A DNA stretch of 64,000 bases from contig ARYC01001136.1 in NCBI GenBank assembly GCA_000711775.1, forward strand, positions 1-64,000, read 5' to 3'. A program made the position numbers and the translations under genes. Origin of the DNA: Oxytricha trifallax. Its lineage: Eukaryota; Ciliophora; Spirotrichea; Sporadotrichida; Oxytrichidae. How positions within the stretch are numbered: position 1 is the first letter of the stretch; each line of letters starts with the position of its first letter. This document shows, piece by piece, positions 1 to 12,277 of this stretch. The notes under the pieces are model-generated. The model was not told the DNA's origin, did no database searches, and saw nothing but the letters and a program-made list of their open reading frames with translations.

Positions 1-3000
1 TTGCTTTGATTTTAAGAAGGAAAATCAAGTAGTTTTGGCAGTTTTTTATGTTGTAAGAGCTACTTTTACCTTTGTCTCTATTCCTATCTGCCGGTAATAT
101 CTTCAGCGTAATGCTTGTACATGTCATTACCAATCGTTTCTCTGCTCTGAGTTTACTTGAAGCCTTCATCTTGCTGGTAATTTTTCTGACCCTAGAAATC
201 ATTCATGCCATAGTTTTTATTGCTTCCAAACATTTCCTTTCTGTTTAAGTTGTACCCTGAAGGAAGCTGCTGCTGCAGCATCTGATTCATGTTAGTTGAC
301 ACTCTATACTACTACTAATCCCTTTGCTGGTGATAGTTTTACGAGTAGTTCTGGTGAACTCCTTCATAGAATAACTGTTGATTGGGGTAATTTGGAAATG
401 TTCCGATAGGTGTAGTTCCATAAATTTCAGTAGGATTTCTCTGCTAGAATTAGTTCACTGATGAGAGAACTTGCTGGATTTGCATCTTGTCCTGGTACTG
501 TTATCTGTGTTGCTCATGTACATTGTCAAATGCTTGCGACTATCTTATAGAATGGGACTGCTGATAAGGATTTGCTTGGCTTGCCTGTCCATAATTAGAA
601 ATCCTTGAGGGAGTTTGTGAAAGTCTATAGCTCTGCATCAAGTCTTCGTCTTCCATTTCTACATCTTAGTCAGAATCACTAATCTATATCATGCTGTTGA
701 GTGTAAGTCCTTCAAACATTACAGCGTTGTCATGATCATTTGAAAGCTAGTTAACTTTTCTGATGTAGAATGATGGGGGTTTAACAATCACTTTCCTATA
801 AAGAAATGTTAGAATTTAAATCCACTTACTGAATAGTGTCATTCTTTTTGGAGCTGTAGTGCAAAAACCTGTTCTTGAAAGCTTCTAAGTGGAGAAGCCA
901 TGGCGAGTTCTCAAGCAGAGCTTATTCTCTGGCAGACAGTCCATCTAGATTTTTGATTGGAAGTCTCTTTACTTGGTCTTTTAGGGCAAGAAAAATTTCG
1001 TCACCATATCTCTGTTGTTTTGAAAGATAATTATCTGGCCAAGGAGGATTTCTCTATGCTTAATCAGCGAGGCTTTGAATAAGACCCATTACAATCTTTA
1101 GATCATCAGGGATTGACCAGTTGAGTGCCATTACGAGAGGATGGAATTCATTCTCCTTCAGTTAGAGATAACTATAGAATTTTAATCTAAAATATGCTTA
1201 CGTTGATTCATAAATCTTGAAATACTCTTGGTAAGATTTATGGATAAGTTCCATAAAAGTATCATGAAGACTTTCGAGTACATCCTGTGCAAATAAAAGA
1301 TCTTTCCTTGCGGTTGTGCGAAGCTCTGAATTTCTGGGAGGGTTTTTAACCAAGGTGACGAGCGTGTTAAACTGATAGATTGAGTTAATAATGCTTAGAG
1401 GCCTGTTAGGATATCCCTTCTAAGCTACAGACACACCATTATTTATTTAGCCTCCGAGCATTTACCCTAAAATATTTAGCTAGCATTAAATTCTTACTTA
1501 ACATATCAGAGCGTTCTTAAATAGATTTATTAGCAAATCTATCAAAGAAATCAATAATGTACTCGAAATTCTTGTAGGTCGAAAGTGGGGTCTTGTAGTA
1601 AATGACTAAGTCATTCGGAACTTCATTCCATGTCTCACATTTCGAGGCTTTTTCATAGGTGAGTCTTATCACTTGATTCTGAAGGTATCCAATTCCTCTA
1701 TGCAAATCAATGTACGCCTGATGAAGATTAGTTGATGAGTACCTATAAATTAAGTTAGACAAATCGAAATGTTACATAGAAAAGAAACGCACGAAAAATT
1801 AACGAGCCCTGTATTGAAAATCGTCGTATTAGTATAGAATAGTCTTCTCCATTTCAAATCTTAGCTTGCACCCATAGAATCGCACTTCGAATACCTGCTT
1901 CATACCTGTAGAGAACGCGGGGTCTTCAGTAAAATCATGTATAAACAACAGGCAAGCTTCTTTCAATTCATTATTCTTCGAATCGATACTTTTGGGGATC
2001 AACACAGTCTTTTTACTGTACGAAGATTTGATCGTCAATGACTTATCAGCATTCTTGCGGATGACCCCGAATATTGACTGAGGAATGTCTCGACCACGTT
2101 GATGGAAGATCAGCTCTACAATGATAGAGTTCCTGTCGTCTAAATAATCAGAGAAAAGCTTTTCGTTATCAGAAAACTATTGGCCGAAGCTGCCAAGCTC
2201 ATAGAAACTTGCCTTATTGTAATCTATTGTACCGAGCCTTTTGAATACATATGTTCTAGAGAACTCATCTAAGACAAGCCAGTCGAGAGCATGCAAGAGA
2301 GGAAACTTCATGGGGTTCAAGAAGAGGGGGTTCACAATAGCCTAGGGGGCTGCTTTGAAGAGTGCACATAGAAGCATACAGAATGATCTCCTTTCGATAT
2401 AAACCAGGCCATCGCTCAAGAGGTTCACAAGCTGCATGAGTTAGTCAAGGTAAGGAGTCGAGTGTTGGCAATTGAGCACTTTGCTGCAGAAGTTTACATT
2501 GGGATTGAATGCATGCTTGTCCCTGTACTGGTAATCCTTGATACTGTTTGGTTAATGGATGAATCGATGAGGAGTAAACATTAGTCTGTAAACAGAAGCG
2601 TTAAAGAAGGGAGAACCAGTGTAATTGTACCAAGAAGACTCGAAATTATCCTGTATGTACTCAAAGCATTCATTAGCTTTCTGAATCATGAATGGGTATT
2701 GGAAATATTCTGAGGGCAGTAACTCTTCAAATCTCTCCTTGACATACCAACAGCGAGTGAATAAGAAATGGCTGGGGATCATGTCAAGCTTGTCCTTGAC
2801 TTAGCTTTGAGATGCTTACTCAACATTTGAGCTTAGAGTCTTCTGGTGGTATTTCTTGCGAGAACTTAATGGGTATCTGTGTTGCTCAAACTGCTTTGAT
2901 TGGCATTGACATTAAGCATTTACTGGTCTCCTTTTCCGTCATCGGGATCACCACCACCAATATTATTTTAGTTGAGTGAATTGAGAGAGATTTTCTGTCT

Positions 3001-4676
3001 CTTTAATCTCTGCTTTTCATTTTCTTTTATCACGTCTGAAAGGTCTACTTACTCAGCTCTCTTACCAAGCATTCTCTTGTACGTTGTTTGAGTAATTAGC
3101 TGAACCTCTCGGTCTTTTTCAACGAAGCAAGATTTTCTTTTCATCTCAAGTTGATATTAGACCACTTTTTCGTTTGCAAAGAAGAAGTCAACAGCACAGG
3201 TTCCAGAGTTCAATTATTGGGAATTCTAAAGCATTTCCAGAAGAGGGAACTCACCGAAGCAATCACTCTTCGCGTATTTCTTTTCGAACTGGGTGATAAG
3301 TTAAATCACATCTATAAAGTAGTGAGAGGTTTTCAGGTCTTCCGCGATGGTGTTCTTGAGAATAGTATCATAGTCCTCTTTTAGCTTTGCCTCAATCAAT
3401 TCCAAATTGAAATTATCATTAGGATTGGGGGAACGCTTTAGTCCATGTTCATCATGCTTTCAGTAACACCACATGCAGGTCGTTCGTAGTTAGAAACTCT
3501 CATAGCGCAGCTGAATTGGCTTCCATAAGCTGATTTCCTGGTCTGGCTTTGGCGATGTCTGTCATATCGAGTCTCCCTTTCCTCTGAATGGTCAGAGTTG
3601 TTCAAATTGCTGCTCTTTCTCACTGTAGGGTTGCTTTTAGCTGGGCTCTCTCTGGCTTTGAAGTCTGCTTCTTGAGGGCTCTGGGGTATAGCAGTCTCTT
3701 TATTTGGCAAACTTGCTCTTGGAATCGCTTTCGAAGGTGGTCTTCTTCACTGAGGGGATGTTTCTCAGGTTGTAAGGAGTGGTCACGCGTTACTTCATCT
3801 GTTTGGGGGATTGTTGATCATCATCATCCTCATCATCATCATCTTCAACATAATGATTGACTTGGTGCGACTTTTCGAAGAGTTTAGGCTGCTTGCTGCT
3901 TGCTGCTGGTTTAGGTAGAGGGTTGGTAGGTGATGGGTTTGCACTTTGTCCCCTTGAGGTCTTCTTCAGTCTCTCAGCTTCTTATAGCACAGCTTCATCT
4001 GCCAAAGCCTCGATTTCCTTGACAAAATCTTGTTCTGCGGGATCGTTGTACTTGGCTTTGAAAGCATTCAGAAGATCAACATCATTTTTGATCTCGAGTC
4101 CTGAAATCTTGAGGAGTCTAATGACATTTTAGTTGGTCGTAGGCTTGGTGAACTTCCTCTATTGGTAGTCTGCGGGCATAGGGTAATTAACTTAAAATGA
4201 ACTACCACTGATGGTATAGTTGGTCTGGCTTTGAATTGAACCTTTCTGGATCTGAATGTTGATGTTTTTAGATTAAATCAAATCATCCATGTCCTTGCGG
4301 AATTATTCTGCCTCGGCGAGAGTGAACGTAGACTGAGTGACAGTGTTAATGCTAACCTGACTCATGATCTATGAGACAAAGTTACTGGCTTGCAAACGTA
4401 CTCGGTCAGAACAGGGTTCATTCCTTTGCACTGGATCAGCTTCTTCATGAGCAAGACGATGTTGAATGGATTTCCTGATGCGAGGAATTCGAGCAAGGAA
4501 CAGTTGAAGAAGGTTTTGCTTGGAGTTCTTGCACTCCACAGTCACTTTGGCATGTTGCAGCATCAATCTGATGGCACGATCCCCTTACATAGCTGAAGAG
4601 ATGTGCCTGAGTTATCAAAATCGGTGTTGGAGAAGTTAAAAGTTCCTGTGGGAAGCAGGAAATCTTCGAAAATCAT
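1..4676 (-). CDS. Large multi-intron protein, Q-rich C-terminus, unknown function (3' end off window)
   Basis: Read with TAA/TAG as Gln, the minus strand is nearly continuously coding from the ATG at 4674-4676 to the window edge. Three short introns with GTAAG-type donors restore frame: 4545-4588 (44 nt), 1467-1497 (31 nt) and 796-829 (34 nt). Two frame changes, near 3450-3720 and near 2930, remain unresolved and may be further introns. In order I see a charged N-terminal part, an acidic Asp/Glu run near 3830, a low-complexity Ser/Lys/Gln stretch, a long globular middle part (about 2780-850) and a Gln/Asn/Tyr-rich tail (about 790-1). GC content and consistent TGG use for Trp suggest a functional gene. 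I recognise no domain; a protease-like catalytic box was looked for and not found. It is divergent from the transposase-like gene at 5156. Confidence 0.7.
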
Positions 4677-4848
4677 TAAATTAATTATAAAATTCTGAAA
4701 GATCGGACTTAAATCAAGTTCAAAATCTCAAAATGATTTTCATTGGTTTGAGTTTTTAGTGGGATTTGAGTTATTAGTATTAACTATTAAACTTTAAAAA
4801 ACTGTAATATATATAAACCCCACAAGGAACAGCACTTAGTTATTGGAA
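4677..4848. promoter_or_regulatory. Divergent intergenic region between two genes
   Basis: This 172-bp AT-rich gap separates the ATG of the minus-strand gene (4676) from the first plus-strand ATG (4849). It contains a TATATATAA-like stretch at about 4808-4816. A shared bidirectional promoter is inferred from position only. Confidence 0.35.
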
Positions 4849-5166
4849 ATGTTACATTCATTCAATACATCATCGATTGGTAGCGAACATTAATACAATT
4901 CCTTTTCATCGCAGTCGATTCTGAACTTTGGGTTTCTCTGCAATCAAGAGTTAGAGGAAATCAAGCAGAGCGCGCTGAAGCCATAGTAGAAGACTATACT
5001 CAAGTGGACATCGGTCGTGCTGGCCACCAACTTCCCCTCAATTCCTAAACCAGTGAAGCTAACTTACACCTCAGGTACTCTCCTTAACAATGGGTAGGTG
5101 CCGCCATCAACAATGGGCATTCTGGGTAGACAAATCATACGACTGCCATTGGAGAATGTCGAGTGA
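4849..5166 (+). CDS. Small ORF upstream of and overlapping the transposase-like gene (105 aa)
   Basis: ATG 4849 to TGA 5164-5166 gives 105 codons with Gln read at TAA/TAG and ordinary composition. It overlaps the next frame's ATG at 5156 by 11 bp, so it may be a separate small protein or a 5' exon of the transposase gene. A V-L-A-T-N-F-P segment near residue 60 loosely resembles the motif C/sensor of SF3 helicases, but no Walker motifs accompany it, so no function is assigned. A longer in-frame start for the downstream gene also exists at 5090. Confidence 0.35.
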
Positions 5167-7605
5167 GCAGTATCATCGTTAGTCGATATTTCAAGTTTGG
5201 CAACTGATGACTAGCTTTGTTATGCCTAGAACAGTACATTCGAATGATTAGAAAGCCATAACAGTATCAAGGTAGAGAAACTCTAATGTAATGCATAAGA
5301 ACCTGCAGATAAAGTAGAACGATGAGCTGTGGCAAGGCCTGCAAGACTTCATGAAAGAGCAGGGTGGGGTTTTTGATTTATCAAATCGTGAATACTCAAA
5401 CCATTAACCAATGAATGGATCCTCCAAGAATCATTAACTGAAACGCAGAGATGCGAAGCTGGCGCTAAAGAAAATCTAAGTGGTTTAACAATACAAGGTG
5501 GAGGGCATGAAACCCAAGGATATAGCACTTGAAATGGGTGTGGATCGACCATTTGTATACAAAGCAATCGAGAAGTTCAAGTATGAGGTGGAGCACAGAG
5601 TGCTGAATCCAAAACAAAAGCACAAGAATGGGAGGAAGAATACGCGGAGCAACCCACTGTTGCTGAAGGCGATTACAACTATACTTGAACAACAAGGCAT
5701 ATACAAGATCACTGGCTGGCGCCTGCATCATAACTTGCTTGAATTGCAGAGTAAGGACTAAGAATATAAGAACCTAACAGTGCCCAGCGTTGCAACGCTA
5801 TTAAAGGTACTCAAGGAAAGTTTCCATTTACGATTTGGCAAAGCCCAGAACGCCAATGCGAAGTATAGAGACCCATCCTTCAACGAGAAGAGGCTTTGGG
5901 TGTCAAGACTGCTCGCGCAGCTATTCTTGGAAGACGTAGTGATCATATCAGTAGATGAATCCAACTTCAGGAGCGATTACATGCCTACAAAACAATGGAG
6001 TCTCAATTCAGCTGCCCTTCACAAGGAAAACCAACAATTTGACTCCTCTCTGGCCCCTGCAGTTGGTAAGACCGAGGTTCTCGTCACCGACGATGTCATC
6101 CAGTATGGCGAGATGCTGGTTGGCTACTCTAACTTCGAATCGAACACATCTATAATCAATGGGGCCAGAAAGTATGATAAAATGAAGACCCCGAACACCC
6201 CATTATTGAAAAACCAAGTTTCAATTCAAGATGAAAGTGACCTGAAAGCTGAAATTCTGAGACCCCAAGCAATTCTGGGAACCTCGAGGTAAGTATTGCT
6301 GCTATTGCTTAACTATTTGAATACAGCGTCATCAGCAGCTCGAGAGATGTCAAATATGATGGTAAGGGTTCTATAGTAGGTTAAGAAGACTAAATTGGCA
6401 ATACTGAACGAATAGTGGCTGGATCTGGAATTGTTCCATCAAAAATTTCAAGGCCAAACTCGAAATCGATCTTTAGAAAGTTACGGAGGAAATCTTCCGC
6501 CTAGAGACAGCATATCTTTGAGGTTAAGGAGTAAAGCATCGCTGCCACCCCTGTCAAATGCAGCGACAAATACAAGTATACTCAGCTGTCACCTATCCTA
6601 GAAGCCCCAGAGGGCAGTGCTCAATAGACATCCCTGCAGAAGCGCTTCAGCGCGATCAGAATATAGAGCTCTTCCAAGAAATCAAGCAGCTAACCATAAA
6701 CCCCTCTCAAATCTGCTTCTGTTCTCACTCCATTGGTCCAGAACCTGGCCAGTCTCAGACTATAATCAACTCAACGCAAGGGCAGGAGGTATTGAGCGCG
6801 AATGGCAATGAAAACATGGCATGCATCACTCCCCGACGCTTGCAGCTGTCCAGCAGGCCTCAAAGTAGCAGCTAAATCACACAGAATCGACAGGAAAGTA
6901 AGCGAATTCTTTGGATATTGACACTTCTATAGATGATTCTAAGTTCCCTAAGTCCATTAAGGATAGTAATCAAGCATCTCAAGCTGTAGTCGATGCAGTT
7001 GAGGCCTTACCCTCATTCACCTATACTCCGATCGCAATCACGAAGCAGCAAGTCATCCAGCGGTTGGGGTCTTACGGGGTCTTGGCTCGAAATCTCTCAA
7101 TCACCAAGGAATCCACTAAGAGATAGCAATTTTCGATGAGCTTTGTGGCAGCCATCACCAAGGACCAGCTGATCTCTAGCCAAATCATTGAGGGGGCCTT
7201 CGATGCTGTGCTGTTCGAGAACTTCCTCTATCACACCCTGCGCCAGCTGCGCACAGACAAGGATCTCGCCCAGAAGAAGATCGTGCTGCTCATGGACAAC
7301 GCAGTCATTCACAAGTATTCAGAGGTGCTGGAGACTGCTAGGAAGTTCAAGGTGACTGTCCTTTTCAACGCTGAATACTCACGCTGGCTTAACCCAATCG
7401 AGCAGTTGTTCTCCTACATCAAGAGGCACCTCCGATAAGAGCAAGCAGACAGCAAGTAAGCATACTATACCTAACTTTTGATAGGATCCACCTGGTGAAG
7501 CGGCTCTCGCAGATTCTGAAGGCCATGACCAAGACAGACGTCAACAAGCTCTGGGCTTTCAGCGTGAAGCAGTGGTGCAGCACCATCAAGCATGGATTTG
7601 TGTGA
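5156..7605 (+). CDS. DDE-type (IS630/Tc1-like) transposase-related protein, 773 aa, four introns, large catalytic-domain insertion
   Basis: Five exons joined over introns 6289-6326 (38 nt), 6576-6601 (26 nt), 6898-6932 (35 nt) and 7456-7484 (29 nt) give exactly 774 codons ending in TGA. A helix-turn-helix region sits near residues 110-140 and a second helical domain near 165-235. The catalytic acids are visible as VDESNF (D267), LLMDNAVIH (D681) and LNPIEQLF (E716), with DD34E spacing as in Tc1/IS630 enzymes. Between the first Asp and the next core strand (about residue 628) lie some 310 extra residues rich in Ser, Lys and Gln, where family members have only a short link. Introns, intact frame and an intact triad suggest a domesticated host gene. 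I see no terminal inverted repeats around it, which fits. The start could also be at 5090. Whether it is enzymatically active is unknown. Confidence 0.8.
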
Positions 7606-8374
7606 AATTGGGCTGAAATACGATGAGTTGAAGTGCAGGGGCTATAGAAGACACCAATACATACAGAAACAGCAGTTGAATCGTCAAATTTATTGATTAA
7701 AAGCCCCCTTATTACATATCACACTTTTAAGTTTTAATTTTAACTAATCAAACCAAAAATCCAAAAACCTCTCTCATTTTCGCTCATTCAAATCGTCATT
7801 TTGGCTCCTCGTCCATTAAAACGACCAAATTTGGTGCTCAAACAGTCGAGCAGGACTTGAAAGTTGCTGAGCTGGGGGTTTTAAAACATGGAGAATACGA
7901 TCGGGCCTCAAATTTCATCTTACACTCATCAAGCAACGAGTTATTGACCATTTATGGTGATTCCACTCTCGATCGATGAAATTTGGTCACAGATTTTGAT
8001 AACAGTTGATGATTTTATCAAACAGAGAGTAAAATTTGCTTCTGGTCATTCAACTAGTGAATTTGACAAAAAATTTGAAGATCCTGCTTTATAATGGGCA
8101 ATCTCACTTAAATTATCAATAAATCTAATACAATTAGCTATAAGTGTTAAAATACAAACGAAATCTAAAGTTGGTTAAAATTATAATAATAAATTCGATA
8201 ATTAATTAATTTCTACAATTTCCTATTTTTATCTTTTTTAGCAATAAAGGTTTAATTTATAACTAATTTTTAATAGAATGGTTTTAATAATTTTAGGCTG
8301 AAATGTATTAATTAAAACTGTGACTGATTTAAATTATTAAATATCTCAAAATAATTAAATTTTCGCTAAACATA
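7606..8374. other. 3' flank and non-coding DNA
   Basis: Immediately after the stop the sequence is moderately GC-rich for about 450 bp (to about 8090) with no frame I trust, then becomes AT-rich. I see no repeat or RNA gene here. Confidence 0.4.
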
Positions 8375-8600
8375 ATGGAGTCTCCTCCTCCAACAACAAT
8401 CCTGATATAGCAGTCTCAAACCGAAAAGTAGCTGAGGTTTCAGCAACAGCACCTCTAACACTGGGGACTTTGACGACAGTAAGCTAAAGAACAAGATGCG
8501 AATATTTTTCAGTGATTCGATGGCTACAAGAAAAGTTCAAGATTACGATGAAGACGATGATGATTAGGAAATCAAGTATGAACCTGAGGCTATACTAATG
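8375..8600 (+). other. Isolated coding island, candidate macronuclear-destined segment with a start codon
   Basis: An ATG at 8375 begins a Pro/Gln-rich stretch. After a frame change near 8430-8440 a second frame reads through a Ser/Asn-rich part into an acidic run (Asp/Glu, about 8540-8570) and then fades near 8600 into AT-rich DNA. GC content drops sharply at both borders. In a spirotrich germline this is what a macronuclear-destined segment (MDS) carrying a gene's 5' end would look like, but pointers cannot be proved without the macronuclear sequence. Confidence 0.35.
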
Positions 8601-9962
8601 CTTTTTATACTATACTTTTGCATTTTAAATCTACAACCACTCTTATTTCAACTTAATCGCTTTATGTGTATCTATCTATCTGAGCAAAAAAGAATTAATA
8701 TTTCTTACTATCAAGAATTTATATAAAATCTCTTTTGAAGTTTAACAACATTATCCTAGATAAATCAATTGAAATAAGATATATTTATATTTTAACTTAT
8801 TTCAATGAGTTTATACTAGTAACCTGCTATTAAACTCGTGTCAACCTATTCAATATTAATCAATAAGCGTGAACCTTCTATTTAATTTAGAATTTATCAA
8901 CATTTAAAAGTTTGAATTTGACAATTCAACAAGCTCTTTATTAATTCCAAGTCATAAATCAAGAAATAAATTTTATTGTAGTTTCGAATATTTTGAAAAT
9001 AATATTCAACATATTTCGAATAATATTTTCCATTTATTACTCCTTGATTTATCAGATTTCTGTCTAAACACACTTATTTATAAAATTAATTCATTGGGAA
9101 TTATAAAGTACCATAAAAATATAATTCCTATTCATTTGAAGATTATGGTTGCTTATTTTTTAATTAATCACTAAATATATACTCTTATGACAAAATATAA
9201 GTGATCAAGCTTAATTTTAATTTAAAATCATGATCCTTTTGAGTATTTATAAGCTGAAACATCTCATTAAATTTCCTTTACATTAAAGATAGTGTCTTTT
9301 AGTTCAAGTTTCTACCAATATAAAGAATAATACTATGATTTATCGTATTTTTAATTTTAATTTTTTCAACTTAAACAAAAAGTATTTTAATAAATAAAAT
9401 TTATTCTATTAGTATTATTCTATTCACTTGATTATAAGGATTACATAAAAGTTCTGATAACAGCTATTATTCTTTTATAATTCTAATTATTTTTTAAAAC
9501 TAATTGGAAATTAATATATTAATATCCTTTATTAATATTTTAGTACCTCAACATTAAAGTCTTCTTTTTATAATTAAAATATTTAAATATATTTGAGAGT
9601 TAATCTGAGTCGAGAGTAAAAGCTAAAAAGTTACTTTATGAAATGATTTATTTGAATTGATTTCTAATAACTATCTAATAAATAGAAAAGGCACAAGTTG
9701 CTTTTCGTCTTTAAATGAAATGGAAAAGTTACCTTTGAAATACTTTTATAATTAATCTGCATCATTCTTAATCAATCTAGATTTATTTCGAATTGATTAT
9801 TCCTCCTCATTTACCACGAATATGATGTAATGTGGATATTTATAATATCCTGCACTATTTGGTCTATTTCAAGATTAAAATTTAATTTAATCAAGTCAAA
9901 TATAATAGAAAAGTATTGAAATGATAAAGAAACTTTTGTTTTTCCACTTTTTATCACTATAT
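8601..9962. other. AT-rich non-coding DNA
   Basis: No frame with convincing coding character on either strand and no repeat structure that I could see. Confidence 0.5.
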
Positions 9963-9966
9963 TATA

Positions 9967-10020
9967 ATAATAATAATAACATGATCACATTGAGGTCTTT
10001 GAGACCCCTCGATCTTATAA
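9967..10020. repeat. Left terminal inverted repeat of the 5.8-kb element
   Basis: Matches the reverse complement of about 15706-15765 with few differences. It includes the last codons of the minus-strand gene, so the terminal repeat is partly coding. Confidence 0.6.
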
Positions 10021-10554
10021 ATCTTAGTAATAAGTAAGGGGCTAGCCCTTTTCATTCGGAGGTCTTCGCTTCCTTGTATACCGAGTAACTTTCATCTTCT
10101 TCTTTTTCCTCCTTTTCTTCTAAGTTTTTGTCTCTTTCTATTGAAGCCACTTTTTTAACTTCTTTCTTTCATCCTCTCTTGGAATTTTTAATTTGGATGC
10201 CATCCCATTATCTTATTTGAATTAGTGGCCAAAATTTTGTACCTATATTGAGAATTCTAGTTGCTTTTTTCTTAGTTCATTCTTTATTCTTGTAGTAAGC
10301 ATTTGTATGTAATCTGATTTTAAGAAGTAAGCATGTTTTTGCAAACATTTCACTTAGTTTTTATATTAGATATAATGTTTACTCAGATAGTAAGGCAGGA
10401 CTTCTTGCTTGCATTTTATGTTTTAAAATGCATAGGTTAAACAGTTTAATTAGTTCTCTAAGTGGGTCTATTGTGTCATTTATGAAAATAAAAGTGAAAA
10501 TATTTATTTTAGAATGGAAATTTAATCAGCTTAACAGAATACTTACTATAATAA
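9985..10554 (-). CDS. Left copy of the outward-facing gene family (3' part, 189 codons open)
   Basis: The frame is open from 10554 to the TGA at 9985-9987 with TAA/TAG as Gln. It aligns along its length with the C-terminal half of the protein at 14436-15737; shared blocks include VKCLQK, YFLKSD, a conserved FSI segment, a QFK block, a basic tail and a terminal T-S-M before the stop. An in-frame TGA at 10555-10557 ends the similarity upstream. A further open stretch at about 10560-10800 on the same strand, with a possible 40-nt intron-like segment, may be a displaced 5' part. The copy is therefore probably truncated or frameshifted. Function unknown; the basic tail suggests nucleic-acid binding (inference). 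Confidence 0.55.
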
Positions 10555-10599
10555 TCAAAATATGAATTAAAAAAACGTTTCTTAGTTTAACTACTCTTC

Positions 10600-11467
10600 T
10601 TAAGATAATCGGACATTTTATTCTTGATTTCGTTGAATCTTTCTTCTGTTCAGTAGTTGTATGTCTGGTGCTGCACTGGCTCTAACTAGGTTGAACCTCT
10701 ATAAAATATATAATTTAGATATGTTTTTTGTAACTTACATTTTTTTGAGTGTAACCGCCGCTCCATCAATATTGATCTCTTAAGGTTTCCATCTCCTAAT
10801 TATTTATTTCATTTTAAATTATCGATTTCTTATTATAAATTGTAATTCATTGAATTTGACTCAGACTTGATAAAAGAATTGAGTTGGTTATCTTCCATAT
10901 TGATTATGTTTTTGCCAATTATCTTTGTTTTCTGGCTTATTTTATTAAACTTGTTGCTTAATATAATTAATAATGTTAAATATCATAAAATAACTGTCAG
11001 GGAATTGCAGTAGTCATTATTGTTGAAATAGCATAATTGTCATATTTGAAGTTTGATTAGCATCAACAATCTGGTTTTAAGCTATTACTTCATTAATATT
11101 TTCAGTTTTAAAATTCTTTTGGATTTGTTTTAATTTAGTAATTATAAAATGCCAGTTTTTTTAGACAATAAATTAGACTTATTCAATAAAAGTGCGGTTG
11201 ATAATTATAAATCTAATTTATCTGATTTAAATGCCTATCCCTCCGTTTTACTTTGAAAAATATATAAAAATAATCAGAGTTTTCCAATAATACAACTTCC
11301 AAATGCTGTTCAGAATTCAGAGTAATATTATAAATTAGATATTAACTGTTTTTAGATTTGGTTTATTTAATAATTCAGACTGAAAAATAATAGACATTTA
11401 TGCCACTTAATATTTCTTTATAAATTCATATAAATAAATTTTTTATTAATGAAATTTAAATTCATAT
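10600..11467. other. Mostly non-coding interior of the 5.8-kb element
   Basis: Apart from the possible 5' coding remnant up to about 10800 (minus), I see only AT-rich sequence without a convincing frame. Confidence 0.4.
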
Positions 11468-12277
11468 AAAGCAAATTAAGTGATTTGAGAAGGGGTCTAC
11501 AAAATTAATCAAAATTTTAATCATATAATGTATAGATCATGTACAGTAATATACTCTTAAATGTTCCATAATCAGCTCTATTTCTTGCATCTAGATCAAC
11601 ATAAGTTATTGTGCTAATCTCGAGATCGGTGCTCTTTTACATCACCAGGTCCGAAGCATCAATAAAAGCCGAGTTGCAGGATCACATGTTCACATCTCAG
11701 CCACATCTCGATTTAAGACAGCTAATCTAAGGATCAGTTGACAGGGCAGTCCTCCATTTTATTAGGTGAAATTTTAATAAATTAGAGATTTTAATAAATT
11801 AAATCAGACAAATTAAAATTTTTTGAGTTTTAATGATTAATGATAAAAGTTTTAACTAGTAATTTTAATATATAACGAATTATTAATAGTGATGTCTTAA
11901 TTAATTTTAAACTGATACTTATTAATTAAGACCATGTCTGATTTAATTTATTAAAATCTCTAATTTATTAAAATTTCACCTAATAAAATGGAGGACTGCC
12001 CTGTCAACTGATCCTTAGATTAGCTGTCTTAAATCGAGATGTGGCTGAGATGTGAACATGTGATCCTGCAACTCGGCTTTTATTGATGCTTCGGACCTGG
12101 TGATGTAAAAGAGCACCGATCTCGAGATTAGCACAATAACTTATGTTGATCTAGATGCAAGAAATAGAGCTGATTATGGAACATTTAAGAGTATATTACT
12201 GTACATGATCTATACATTATATGATTAAAATTTTGATTAATTTTGTAGACCCCTTCTCAAATCACTTAATTCGCTTT
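11468..12277. repeat. Near-perfect palindrome, 342-bp arms with 126-bp spacer
   Basis: Arms 11468-11809 and 11936-12277 are inverted copies that appear almost identical over 342 bp, separated by an AT-rich spacer at 11810-11935. The arms are much GC-richer than their flanks (a segment around 11610-11740 and its mirror at 12005-12135) and contain no long frame. Arm length matches the TIR length of the SF3-helicase element next door (338-341 bp), so this may be a deletion derivative (foldback element) of a related element, although the arm sequences differ. The high arm identity implies recent origin or gene conversion. Confidence 0.8.

Noticed and set aside
3588-4132. Plus-strand ORFs of about 90 aa, one with a His run
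   Set aside because: Antisense shadows of the minus-strand gene; the His run is the complement of its Asp/Glu repeat.
5465-5731. Minus-strand standard-code ORFs over the transposase gene
   Set aside because: They are shadows of the plus-strand exon, with Leu/Cys/Phe-rich implausible composition.
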